A stretch of 62,245 nucleotides of DNA. It comes from Clostridium brassicae (GTDB taxonomy: Bacteria; Bacillota; Clostridia; Clostridiales; Clostridiaceae). A program made the translations under genes and the position numbers. Below the pieces are notes generated by a model that worked only from the letters and a program-made list of their open reading frames with translations, ran no database searches and was not told the origin of the DNA. Within the stretch, counting starts at the first letter, position 1. Each line of letters opens with the position of its first letter. Shown piece after piece: positions 7,511 through 16,343 of the stretch. The stretch spans positions 1 to 62,245 of the forward strand of contig NZ_JAPQFJ010000019.1 of assembly GCF_026738875.1 (NCBI RefSeq). Direction: 5' to 3'.

Positions 7511-8149
7511 ATGAGTTTATTTTTAGGAAAAGTACATTATTGGTTATTTAATAAAATAGAGTGGTTTGAGAATCTAGAGGAAGAGATAGTAAATTTTGCT
7601 CAGAAAGAGAACCTTCCTGTAAGAGAGTGGAGAGAAGCAATTTATGAAAAGTACGGAACACCTACGGAAAAAAAGTCTTTAGAAGAAATAATAGATACTT
7701 CAAATATTCATGGTTGGCTTCAAAGCAGGATAGAAGCAGCTGAAAAAAGACATGCTGCATGGATTACAAAAATATTAAATGAAAATATTAAATATAAAAA
7801 TGAGCTTATAAAGATATTTGAACAGCAAGGAAAAGAAGCAGGAAGAGAATATAGACTTCAAGATGTACCTATTGAAAATACAGAAGATATATATAAAGCA
7901 TTAAATGATTTTATACTTGAAGGAATGCCTTGCGATAGAGTGAATGAAGTTACGAATATAAGTGAAGATGAGTTTTCATGGAGAACTGTAAGATGTTTGC
8001 ATAAAGAATACTGGGAAGAAATAAAGGGAGATGTAAAAAATTTTTATGAGTTGAGAGAATCGTGGATTAACGGATTTGTTAAGGAGGTTAATAATAAGTT
8101 TACTTTTCAAAGATACGAAAATGGAATTCAAAAGATAATAAGAAAGTAG
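7511..8149 (+). CDS. Uncharacterised helical protein, operon with hemerythrin
   Basis: 212 aa; the ATG at 7511 has the ribosome site AAAAGGAGATG, so the upstream 16 codons of the open frame are leader. I do not recognise a family. The sequence is soluble, acidic and predicted helical by eye, with several aromatic/His/Glu-rich helices (KVHYWLFNKIEWFENLEEE at 7-25, SNIHGWLQSRIEAAEKRHAAW around 75-95). It is 12 bases from the hemerythrin-like gene, so the two are co-transcribed, probably under the Crp/Fnr-type site. A role in oxygen, NO or iron stress is inferred from context only. Confidence 0.8.
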   Translation: MSLFLGKVHYWLFNKIEWFENLEEEIVNFAQKENLPVREWREAIYEKYGTPTEKKSLEEIIDTSNIHGWLQSRIEAAEKRHAAWITKILNENIKYKNELIKIFEQQGKEAGREYRLQDVPIENTEDIYKALNDFILEGMPCDRVNEVTNISEDEFSWRTVRCLHKEYWEEIKGDVKNFYELRESWINGFVKEVNNKFTFQRYENGIQKIIRK

Positions 8150-8161
8150 GAGGAGTCGTAT

Positions 8162-8716
8162 ATGAATGCTATAGAGCTTATGGTTTATGAACATAAAAAT
8201 ATAAAGAAGATGCTTAATGTTCTTAGAAAATATTGTCTTAAGATTTTAAAAGATGAGAAAGTAGATTATAATGATTTTTATAAAATAATAGATTTTGTAA
8301 GAAACTACGCAGATAAGCATCATCATGGAAAAGAAGAAAAGCTACTTTTTAATAAAATGATTGATGAATTAGGAAATCTTGGAGAAAAGCTAGTTAAACA
8401 TGGAATGTTAGTAGAACATGATTTGGGAAGATTGTATATAGGAAATTTAGAAGAAGCAGTAAAAAAAGTACAACAAGGAAATGATGAAGCAAAATTAGAT
8501 TTAATAGGTAATGCTATAGCATATACAGACTTACTTAATAGACATATACAAAAGGAAGATGATGTAGTTTATAAGTTTGCAGAAAGAAGCTTAAAAAAAG
8601 ATATTTTAAATAAGCTAGATGAGGAGTGCGTTTCCTTTGAAAAAACAGCAGAGAACGAACAAATTCAAAAAAAATACATTGAACTGATAGAAGAATTATC
8701 AACAAAAATTAAATAA
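8162..8716 (+). CDS. Hemerythrin-like HHE-domain protein
   Basis: 184 aa, ATG after AGGAGTCGTAT. Metal ligands of the HHE four-helix bundle are visible: MVYEHKNIKKML (His 11), DKHHHGKEEKLLF (His 54-56, Glu 59), MLVEHDLGR (His 85) and NRHIQKEDDVVY (His/Glu near 125-130). Such proteins bind a diiron centre and act in O2 or NO sensing or repair of iron centres. Cytosolic, no extra domain. The upstream Crp/Fnr-type palindrome suggests induction under nitrosative or oxidative stress. Confidence 0.88.
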   Translation: MNAIELMVYEHKNIKKMLNVLRKYCLKILKDEKVDYNDFYKIIDFVRNYADKHHHGKEEKLLFNKMIDELGNLGEKLVKHGMLVEHDLGRLYIGNLEEAVKKVQQGNDEAKLDLIGNAIAYTDLLNRHIQKEDDVVYKFAERSLKKDILNKLDEECVSFEKTAENEQIQKKYIELIEELSTKIK

Positions 8717-8811
8717 AATAGCATTAAAAGTAAATAGTATATTTAGTTATGTTAACAATGCTACGAAAATTGTATATAATAGATATAGTTATATACAAGG
8801 AGAGTATGTTG

Positions 8812-10479
8812 ATGTTAGATATGAATAAGACTTTTCTAGAATATGAAGTAGAAGATGAAGAGAAAAATATGCAGCTAAATAGTAATGTAAATTCAAATAA
8901 AACTTATAATAAAGAAAATTCACTATACAGTCAAATACATTTAGGGTTAGGCTTAAGTGAGTTAGTGGATAATATAAACAATATAGGCGTATTTATTTTA
9001 GATAATTCCTATAAGTATATAATGGCTAATGGGAGTCATAAAATTTTTATGAAAAAACTTCTTGGTATAGACATTAAAGAAGGAATGAATATTTTAGATA
9101 TATTTGATAAGTTTTATAATAATAGAACAAAAGAAAAAGTTCTCAATAATATAAAAGAATATATGAATTTTGTTTTGAAAGGTAATAAAATTAATAGAAC
9201 TGAAGAAATGTTGATAGAAGATGATATCATTCAGTATTTCGATGTAGAAGTGGTACCAATCAAAAATAATAAGGGCGAAGTTACAAGAGTTGGAGTATAT
9301 TTTTTGAATATAACAGAAAATGTAAATATGCATAAACTTTTATTAAAAATGAAGATGGATATAAACTCAGAAAATAGTGATAAGCTGGATTTTTTTAAAA
9401 ATATTAAACATGAGATAGAAGTTCCTATTAGTAATATAGAAAAGAGTATAGATAACTTATTACAAAGTCAATTAAATAAAAAACAAATAGAGCAGATGAA
9501 TATAATAAGAAGTTCTACGAACCATTTAGTTCAAACTATAGATAATATTTTGGATATGGGTGCAACTAAATCTGGCAAATTTAGTGGAAATATAAATTCT
9601 AGTAGAAAAAAAAAGAATGAGTCTATAAGTAAAAAAACATTAATTTTATCACAAGATAAAGAAGAAAAAGAATATAAACAAATAAAGCATAATGTTAAAA
9701 GTTTAAGATGTAATTCGGATAAAGAGATAAAAATATTAGTAGCTGAAGATAATTTAGTAAATCAAATGGTTATTGGTGAACTAATAAAAATGAGAGGGTG
9801 GAATAGACAAATTGTAAATAACGGGAAAGAAGCTATAGAAGCTCTTAAAAAAGAAAAATATGATTTAATACTAATGGATATTTCTATGCCTATTATGGAT
9901 GGAATAGAAGCTACAAAGCTAATTAAAACCAAAAAACAATGGAAGAATATACCTATAATAGCTTTGACTGCATATGCATTGGTGCAAGATAAAGACAAGT
10001 TCAGCAAACTAGGTATGGATGACTATTTGCTAAAGCCATTAGATGATAAAAAATTAGAATCAATTGTATCAAAACATTTAAATGTGACTAATAGGTATTT
10101 AAACAAAGAGGATAATTATTTTGATACTAAAGAATATGATGAAGGCTTTATAAGGTTAGAAAAAATCTTAGATGGCAATCATGAGTTAGTAGTAGATCTA
10201 GGAGAAAAAATAATAAATATGCTTTCACGTAATGAATTAAATAATATAATACATTTAGTTGAAAATAATGATATTTCACAACTAAGAAGTGAGCTGCATA
10301 GGATTAAAGGAGCGGTGTCAAATTTTAAACTTGTAAAGATACAAGAGATCTTGAATAAAATTAAGGAAAGGTCTATATGTGGGGATATTAAGGAAATTTA
10401 TAAATTAATTGATGAAATAGAAAAAAATATGGAGATATTTGAAGAAAGACTTACAATATATAAATATAAATGCGGTTAA
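8812..10479 (+). CDS. PAS-DHp-receiver-HPt signalling protein without an ATPase domain
   Basis: 555 aa from the ATG at 8812 (AAGGAGAG 7 bases upstream); the upstream part of the open frame covers a TATAAT promoter. Order: PAS-like sensor (about 40-190), helical HisKA/DHp-like segment with a His (KNIKHEIEVPI, near 205) that ends NILDMG, short linker, receiver (KILVAEDN ... LILMDISMPIMDG ... ALTAYA ... LLKPL, about 305-425) and an HPt-like C terminus with LHRIKGAVSNF. The HATPase_c domain that belongs between DHp and receiver is absent, so it cannot phosphorylate itself in the usual way and must be fed by another kinase or act as a phosphatase or adaptor. Confidence 0.85.
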   Translation: MLDMNKTFLEYEVEDEEKNMQLNSNVNSNKTYNKENSLYSQIHLGLGLSELVDNINNIGVFILDNSYKYIMANGSHKIFMKKLLGIDIKEGMNILDIFDKFYNNRTKEKVLNNIKEYMNFVLKGNKINRTEEMLIEDDIIQYFDVEVVPIKNNKGEVTRVGVYFLNITENVNMHKLLLKMKMDINSENSDKLDFFKNIKHEIEVPISNIEKSIDNLLQSQLNKKQIEQMNIIRSSTNHLVQTIDNILDMGATKSGKFSGNINSSRKKKNESISKKTLILSQDKEEKEYKQIKHNVKSLRCNSDKEIKILVAEDNLVNQMVIGELIKMRGWNRQIVNNGKEAIEALKKEKYDLILMDISMPIMDGIEATKLIKTKKQWKNIPIIALTAYALVQDKDKFSKLGMDDYLLKPLDDKKLESIVSKHLNVTNRYLNKEDNYFDTKEYDEGFIRLEKILDGNHELVVDLGEKIINMLSRNELNNIIHLVENNDISQLRSELHRIKGAVSNFKLVKIQEILNKIKERSICGDIKEIYKLIDEIEKNMEIFEERLTIYKYKCG

Positions 10480-10828
10480 TTTAGAAAAAATCCATATTTT
10501 AAAACTTGAGCTATTTTTAATATTAATGTAAAATTTAGATTGATTAAATATTTTATTCTTACACTAAGTCTAATTGATATGATTGATAGAGAATAATTAA
10601 TTATTTAGCTATAGATATGTCAATTAAGTATTATTAATTGTTATATAAAAAAGTAAATTTTTCTGGTATGTATGTATAGAGGGTAAGATTTTATCTTGCT
10701 GTATGTGAGCCAGCATAGTTAGTTTTTAATTGCTTTAAATATGAGCAATGAAAACCGATTATGTTGGCTTTTTTATTTTAGTTTTTTATTCATAGAATAA
10801 GGTGTTTAAATGTAATGGAGGGATCGCA
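10480..10828. other. Leader region of the HD-GYP gene
   Basis: 349 bases without a gene. The only clear structure is the long-stem terminator at 10708-10775, which lies about 55 bases before the HD-GYP start and could be the end of the upstream transcript or an attenuator. No riboswitch class is recognisable. Confidence 0.5.
10708..10775 (+). terminator. Long-stem terminator or attenuator
   Basis: Arms of about 26 bases beginning AGCCAGCATAGTTAG and ending TTATGTTGGCT form an imperfect stem, followed by TTTTTTATTTT. Strong intrinsic terminator form. Confidence 0.8.
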
Positions 10829-11368
10829 ATGTTGTTAAATGATTTTAAAGTTGCAAAAAATGAGAGTATAAGTTTAGAAATTTTTCTTCATAGTAAAAGA
10901 GTTTCTCTGTATGCTAAAAGAATAGGAAAGAATATGGGTTATACTTCAAAACAAATTAATTATTTGATTTTAACGGCTTTAAATCACGATATTGGTAAAT
11001 GTAGAGTACCTCAAAACATTATTAATAAAAATGGAACATTATCAAAAGATGAATACGAGATTATTAAAAAACATACACAATATGGGGCAAATATATTAAG
11101 AGAATATGGATATTCAAAGGAGTTTTGTGAAATTATAAAATTTCATCACGAAAACTTTGATGGAAGTGGATACTATGGATTAGTTGGTGAAAAAATTCCC
11201 ATAGCTTCTCGTATAATTCATATAGTAGATGAGTATGATGCTATGGTATCTAGAAGGTGTTATAAAAAAGCTTATGATGAGGTTGCAGCTTTATCAATTA
11301 TAGAAAATGAAAAATTTAAATATGACCCTGTAATTTTTCAGGTGTTTATGAGCCTTATTAATAAGTAA
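10829..11368 (+). CDS. HD-GYP-type phosphohydrolase domain protein
   Basis: 179 aa from the ATG at 10829 (GGAGGG upstream; the ORF opens 9 codons earlier without a ribosome site). Contains HDIGK (near 55), HTQYGA, HHENFDGSGY (near 108) and PIASRIIHIVDEYDAM, the HD-GYP signature. The family hydrolyses cyclic di-GMP or related cyclic dinucleotides. The third residue of the GYP motif is Tyr, not Pro (GYYG), so activity or partner binding may differ. No sensor or receiver domain is attached: a stand-alone catalytic domain next to a chemoreceptor and receiver genes. Confidence 0.85.
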   Translation: MLLNDFKVAKNESISLEIFLHSKRVSLYAKRIGKNMGYTSKQINYLILTALNHDIGKCRVPQNIINKNGTLSKDEYEIIKKHTQYGANILREYGYSKEFCEIIKFHHENFDGSGYYGLVGEKIPIASRIIHIVDEYDAMVSRRCYKKAYDEVAALSIIENEKFKYDPVIFQVFMSLINK

Positions 11369-11480
11369 TGGAATGATATAACTATACAACAATGCAATCC
11401 TAAAATTAAGGGATCTATTTAAATAAGTACATTAAAAGATTTGCATTTGTAGATTTAAAACAAAAGAAGGAGAGAAAACT

Positions 11481-13505
11481 ATGAACATTAATTTAAAACT
11501 AAAAGGTAACAAACTTTCAAAAAGTGTTGGAACCAGAATTATGGTAGAAATTATTTCTTTAGTAATTATAATTTGTGGTATCTTAGGGGCAGTATCTTAT
11601 TATAGTGCATCAAATGCATTAACAGATAATATAAAAAGGCAACTTGAAAATAAAACTAAATCGGCCTCTTTGATTTTATCAAGAGAAATAGAGGAAAAAA
11701 AGCATCAGCTTAACATCATTACAAGTTGGGAAGAAATTAAATCAATGGATATAAATAAACAAAAGAATGAGTTAGTTGGTGAATGTACAAAATGGGGATT
11801 TAAAAGACTACAAATTTCAGATTTAAGTGGAAATATACGTGACATTGATAGCAATAAAGTAGTTAATGTATCTAATACAGCATATTTTTCTAAAATAAAA
11901 GAAGGAACTCCTTTTATTACAGATGTTTTAGTTAGTAAATTTGATAATTCTTATATAGTAAATATAGGTGTACCTATTAAAGATAAGGGTGGAGTTGTAA
12001 AAGGAGCTTTAATTGGAAGTATAGATGTAAAAAATATAAATGATGTAGTAAATAGTGTTAGAGGAGAGGAAGAGGTTATTTTTGTTTTAGATAAAGAGGG
12101 AGATTATGTAGCAGACAATGAAATAGAATTAGTATTAAAAGGAACTAATGATATTAAAAATTTAGCAAATGATGAATCAGCAAAGCCGTTAGTTGATTTA
12201 GAGAAAAAAATGATAAATGGGGAAAACGGCTTTGGAACATATTCCTATAAAAATGAAGAAAAATTTACAGCTTATCAACCAGTAGCAAATACAGAATGGT
12301 CTATAGCGTTATCTGCTAATAAAGGAAAATTATTTAGTAAAGTGTATATGCTAAGGAATATAGAAATTATAGCAACCATAATTTTTATTATTATAGCTGT
12401 AATAGTATCAAAAATTATATCAAAAAACATTAAAGATTCTCTTGTTAAAATGAAAAAGCATTCAGAGGAACTAGCTAAATGTAATTTAGCATATAAAAAT
12501 GATATAAAAAGTTTAGATGAATTTGGACAAACTGCTGAAGCTTTAAATAATGCTTGTTACATTTTAAGTAATACTATGGAAGAAGTAAAAGGGGAAAGTA
12601 AAAATATAATTGAGAGTAGTGACACTACAAGAGATATGTTTGAAAAATTAAATGATCAATTGCAGCAAGTAGCAGCATTTACAGAAGAAATTTCTGCAAG
12701 TATGCAAGAGTCATCTGCTGGTGTAGAGGAAATAACTTCAATGACTATGTCTATAAAAGAAGATATGAATAACACAGCAGAAAAGGCAAAAGAAGGACTT
12801 GATTTAGCTGTAAATATAGAGAAAAAAGCTGAACTAGTTAATGAAGATACATCTAAATCTATGGTAAGAGTAGAGAAGATATATGAAGAGTCTAAAGAAA
12901 AATTGTGTAAAGCTATAGAGGATGCAAAAGTAGTTGAAAACATATCAGAGATGGCAAATAGTATTCTTGGAATTGCTGAAAAAACTAATTTGCTTGCGCT
13001 TAATGCAGCCATTGAAGCAGCAAGGGCAGGGGAACAAGGTAGAGGTTTTGCTGTAGTTGCTGAAGAAGTTAGAAAATTAGCTGAGCAATCATCAGAAGCA
13101 GTTACAAAAATTCAACAAAATGTACAAAAAGTATTAACAGCGGTGGATGAGCTTTCAAGTTCTTCTGAATTTGTATTAGAACTTTTAGATAAGGATGTAT
13201 TATCTGATTATAGAAAGCTTATAGATGTTAGTAGTCAATATAAAGATGATGGTACTACAGTTAAAAATCTTATAAAAGATTTTGCAGATATATCGGAGAA
13301 TATAGCTTTTTCTATAGAACAAATGTCAAAAGGAATGGAAGATATAGCAGCTTCAGTAACAGATGTAGCAAATTCTTCAGAAGAAATTGCCCAAAATGTA
13401 ACTCAAGTTAATGAAAAGCATAATTTAATTTTACATGAGACTAAGAAAAATGTAGAAAGTGCAGAGCAACTTGCGGAGTCTATTGATAAATTTAATATTG
13501 TATAA
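11481..13505 (+). CDS. Methyl-accepting chemotaxis protein, dCACHE sensor
   Basis: 674 aa, ATG after GAAGGAGAGAAAACT. TM1 at about 20-45, extracellular dCACHE-like sensor 46-285 ([32 protein letters not shown]), TM2 about 292-312, HAMP 313-370, then the coiled-coil signalling domain with the hairpin tip [20 protein letters not shown] (near 500), the part that contacts CheA/CheW. Membrane receptor for an unknown small ligand. It closes with a terminator at 13521. The signalling part has methylation-type Glu/Gln pairs but no C-terminal tether pentapeptide. Confidence 0.92.
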   Translation: MNINLKLKGNKLSKSVGTRIMVEIISLVIIICGILGAVSYYSASNALTDNIKRQLENKTKSASLILSREIEEKKHQLNIITSWEEIKSMDINKQKNELVGECTKWGFKRLQISDLSGNIRDIDSNKVVNVSNTAYFSKIKEGTPFITDVLVSKFDNSYIVNIGVPIKDKGGVVKGALIGSIDVKNINDVVNSVRGEEEVIFVLDKEGDYVADNEIELVLKGTNDIKNLANDESAKPLVDLEKKMINGENGFGTYSYKNEEKFTAYQPVANTEWSIALSANKGKLFSKVYMLRNIEIIATIIFIIIAVIVSKIISKNIKDSLVKMKKHSEELAKCNLAYKNDIKSLDEFGQTAEALNNACYILSNTMEEVKGESKNIIESSDTTRDMFEKLNDQLQQVAAFTEEISASMQESSAGVEEITSMTMSIKEDMNNTAEKAKEGLDLAVNIEKKAELVNEDTSKSMVRVEKIYEESKEKLCKAIEDAKVVENISEMANSILGIAEKTNLLALNAAIEAARAGEQGRGFAVVAEEVRKLAEQSSEAVTKIQQNVQKVLTAVDELSSSSEFVLELLDKDVLSDYRKLIDVSSQYKDDGTTVKNLIKDFADISENIAFSIEQMSKGMEDIAASVTDVANSSEEIAQNVTQVNEKHNLILHETKKNVESAEQLAESIDKFNIV

Positions 13506-13520
13506 ATATACGATGCAAAT

Positions 13521-13558
13521 AAAAAACTATTGATAAATATAATAATCAATAGTTTTTT
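13521..13558 (+). terminator. Intrinsic terminator after the chemoreceptor
   Basis: AAAAAACTATTGAT pairs with ATCAATAGTTTTTT across an AT-rich loop; ends in T-run. Confidence 0.85.
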
Positions 13559-13743
13559 ATTCGTATTATAAAAAATCAACATTTTTCAAATTTAAATATA
13601 AAATTATTTTATAAAATTATAGATATTTATAGAATAATTGGTATAATAATCAAGTATTTGAATATAAAATACAGATATGATAAAATTGACTTAAAGTTTA
13701 AAGCGGATAATTAAACATATTATAAGGAGCGACCTATGAAAAT

Positions 13744-14538
13744 ATGAAAAATGTTGATTTAATCATGAATAGTATTAAAGTATTATATGTAGAAGATGAA
13801 GAAGTAACTAGAATTATTACTAAGAAAATATTAAAAAAAATAGTTGGAAAAATTTTTATAGCGAAAGATGGACAAGAGGGTCTAGAATTATTTAAAAAGT
13901 ATAAACCTGAAATTGTAGTGACAGACTTGAGGATGCCTATTTTAGATGGTATTGATATGATAAAGAATATTAGACAATTTAACCAGGAATGTGGAATCAT
14001 AATAAATACTGAGGTCGAAGATATAGATTATATTTTAAAGAGTGTGGATATAGGAATTGATAAGTACATAGTAAAACCTATAGAAGAGAAAGAAATAGTA
14101 GAAGCTTTAAGAAAAGTTCTTTTTAAGGTAATTCAAAGAAAAAAAGCCAATGGAAATTTATATGAGATATTGAAGATAGATAAAGAGGATAAAATTAGAA
14201 TAGAAGAAGGAGTAAAAGCTAAAGTTCCTTCGTTTATAAAAAAGTATACTGGAAAAGGACCAAAAGATGTTAAGGCATCATTTTTAGGAAACCAAATTGA
14301 AATAAGACAATATGACATCCTTACCTCTATGGAAAAAATTTTATTGGAAAATAGAAATAATTTAATGTTAGTTAAATATTATAGGAAATTATTTTATAAG
14401 GAAATAGAAAATGAGTTTGTAAATTTAATACAAGAAATTGTTGGAATGAATTTAGAAATTGTGAAAATTTATACTAATCCCTTAGAAAATATGGAACAAA
14501 TTGTGTTTGAGTTAAAATTTAATGAAAACTGTAACTAA
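13744..14538 (+). CDS. Receiver-DUF2294 fusion response regulator
   Basis: 264 aa. Receiver domain at about 10-125: VLYVEDEE (acidic pocket), VVTDLRMPILDG with the phosphoacceptor Asp in VTD, and YIVKPI with the Lys. The switch Thr position lies in INTEVED, an unusual context. After a linker (125-155) comes a domain of about 110 residues, EGVKAKVPSFIKKYTGKGPK ... EIVGMNLEIVKIYTN, that I recognise as DUF2294. No HTH or enzymatic domain. The ribosome site AAGGAG is 14 bases from this ATG but 6 bases from an ATG (13736) that opens the four-codon frame ATGAAAATATGA, which may couple translation. An orphan: no kinase adjacent. Confidence 0.82.
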   Translation: MKNVDLIMNSIKVLYVEDEEVTRIITKKILKKIVGKIFIAKDGQEGLELFKKYKPEIVVTDLRMPILDGIDMIKNIRQFNQECGIIINTEVEDIDYILKSVDIGIDKYIVKPIEEKEIVEALRKVLFKVIQRKKANGNLYEILKIDKEDKIRIEEGVKAKVPSFIKKYTGKGPKDVKASFLGNQIEIRQYDILTSMEKILLENRNNLMLVKYYRKLFYKEIENEFVNLIQEIVGMNLEIVKIYTNPLENMEQIVFELKFNENCN

Positions 14539-14540
14539 AG

Positions 14541-14584
14541 CTGTAGGTAAAAGTGTTTTATACACCTTTATCTACAGTTTTTTT
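14541..14584 (+). terminator. Intrinsic terminator after REC-DUF2294
   Basis: CTGTAGGTAAAAGTGT pairs with ACACCTTTATCTACAG (two G-U pairs), followed by seven T. Confidence 0.9.
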
Positions 14585-14730
14585 ATAGATATCAAGTTTT
14601 AAATCTAAAAGTTACTTAATTAAAATACACTAATATGGAATTATAATTAAGTAATTTATTCAATTATATGGTATGAATGTTGCTTAAGTATAAATATAAT
14701 ATTTTATAATTAAATTTGGAGGAATAAGAG

Positions 14731-16017
14731 ATGTATAATTTATTTTTAACAGGAGAAATTAAAGTGGGCAAAAGTACATTATTAAATAATGTAATTGAGA
14801 AATTAGATAGTTCAATAGGTGGTTTTACAACAGAACCTGTATTTAAGGACAAAAAATTGAGTAATTTTCAACTAATTTCTTTATATGATGGAAGATACGG
14901 ATATGATATAGGCAGAATAGATAATATGAAAAATAGAATGGAAGAATACACAAAGATATTTGATAATGAAGGGGTTGATATTTTAGAAAGAAGTATTAAA
15001 GACAGAGAAATTATAGTTATGGATGAAATTGGAATAATAGAATCTAAGGCTTTTGAATTTCACAATACAATAAAAAAAGCATTAAATTCACAAAAGGTTG
15101 TAATTGGAGTTTTAAAGAAGGCGAAAAATGATTTTTTAGATTACATAAAAAATAGAGTAGATACTATAGTAGTAGATGTTACAGAGAGTAACAGAGATGT
15201 ATTAGAAGAACAATTAATAGATATTTTAAAAAAATGGGATATTAAATTAAAAACTAGAGGTTTTATGGGATGGAGTAAAGAAAACAAGAAGTTTTATAAT
15301 GAAGCTCTTGAGCATCCAGGGAATGAATATCCTCAGGTTTTTATAGAAGAAATGAGAAAAGATATTAATGAATTTAAAAATATTAAAGTTTTAGATATTG
15401 GAGCAGGTACAGGAGTTTTTACTTTTCCACTATTAAATGAAGGAGCGGAAGTTACAGCTGTAGATTCGTCTTTTTCAGCTTGTGAAAGTATAAGGGAAAA
15501 AGCTATAAAAAAGCATATACATAAAATGAAATGTATAATATCAGATTGGACAAAGATAAGCTATGATGAGAAATACGATATAGCTATTTGTGCATTTTGC
15601 TTTAATGGAGTAGAAGATAAATCATATTTAGAAAAGCTGATAAAATGTACAAAACAAAGGATATACATAATTACTTATAAACAAAAATATCATAAAAATT
15701 TTAAATCAGATGAATTTTATTCTAGGATAGGAAGAAAACCAAAAAAATTTAGTTGTAATAAGAAAAATATATTTAAAAATTTGGATGAAATAAAATGTAA
15801 GTACTCTTTCAAAGAAATAAAATTTCCTTTTAGTCAATATTTTAAAAATTTTGATGAAGCTAGAAGCTTTTTTTATAATCACTTTAAAATAGAAAGTGAA
15901 AAAGATAAAAAGATTACAGATGAATTTATAAAGGAAAATTTAAAAAAAGTTAAGAACGAACTTGTATTTCCAAATTATAGAGAGAGCATAATGATTAATA
16001 TAGATTTATCAAAATGA
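14731..16017 (+). CDS. THEP1-type NTPase fused to a class I methyltransferase
   Basis: 428 aa, ATG after TGGAGGAATAAG. Residues 1-170 are a P-loop NTPase of the THEP1 (NTPase_1) type: LTGEIKVGKSTLL (Walker A, 6-18), IIVMDEIGIIE (Walker B, near 93). From about 172 the chain continues into a SAM-dependent methyltransferase: VLDIGAGTGVFTF (motif I, near 220), VTAVDSS (motif II), and YDIAICAFCFNG. The combination in a single chain is unusual. It lies directly upstream of a FecBCD-type importer, suggesting that the transported metal compound or its ligand is modified inside the cell; that link is inference. The stop is embedded in a hairpin. Confidence 0.82.
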   Translation: MYNLFLTGEIKVGKSTLLNNVIEKLDSSIGGFTTEPVFKDKKLSNFQLISLYDGRYGYDIGRIDNMKNRMEEYTKIFDNEGVDILERSIKDREIIVMDEIGIIESKAFEFHNTIKKALNSQKVVIGVLKKAKNDFLDYIKNRVDTIVVDVTESNRDVLEEQLIDILKKWDIKLKTRGFMGWSKENKKFYNEALEHPGNEYPQVFIEEMRKDINEFKNIKVLDIGAGTGVFTFPLLNEGAEVTAVDSSFSACESIREKAIKKHIHKMKCIISDWTKISYDEKYDIAICAFCFNGVEDKSYLEKLIKCTKQRIYIITYKQKYHKNFKSDEFYSRIGRKPKKFSCNKKNIFKNLDEIKCKYSFKEIKFPFSQYFKNFDEARSFFYNHFKIESEKDKKITDEFIKENLKKVKNELVFPNYRESIMINIDLSK

Positions 16018-16025
16018 TAAATCTA
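16001..16025 (+). terminator. Hairpin overlapping the stop of the fusion gene
   Basis: TAGATTTATC / GATAAATCTA, loop AAAAT; the TGA stop codon is in the loop/stem border. Weak T-run. Confidence 0.6.
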
Positions 16026-16100
16026 TATTGTTTTGATAAACAGGCATATGCTATTAAAAATAAATAATTTGGATAATGTATTTATTAAAAAGCTAATTTT

Positions 16101-16142
16101 ATTTTTATCAATTTGATAAAAATACTAAAATATATCTATAAA
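16101..16142 (+). promoter_or_regulatory. 23-bp perfect palindrome overlapping a promoter, importer operon
   Basis: ATTTTTATCAA-T-TTGATAAAAAT (16101-16123) is perfectly symmetric. A candidate promoter uses TTGATA (16113-16118) inside it as the -35 and TATAAA (16137-16142) as the -10, 18-base spacer. TTATCA/TGATAA half-sites recur in the 100 bases upstream. A repressor site controlling the importer is likely; it resembles but does not equal a Fur box (half-site orientation is reversed). Confidence 0.6.
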
Positions 16143-16343
16143 TGAAATAAAATATAAAAAAGTTAAAAATATATATTTAAAATTACTAGAGATATGAGCA
16201 ATTAACTAGTGTTAAAGGGAGTTAATATATTTTTAAATATGTAAAAATATATAATGTAAACTAATTTATTAGTAATGGAATGAAATTTGCTTGATATATA
16301 CATAAACTTATTAATACATAATTTACAGAAAGAGGGTAGCAAA

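Noticed and set aside
12656-13012. Minus-strand ORF of 118 aa inside the chemoreceptor gene
   Set aside because: Ser/Ala-rich shadow of the coiled-coil signalling domain; no ribosome site, no family resemblance.
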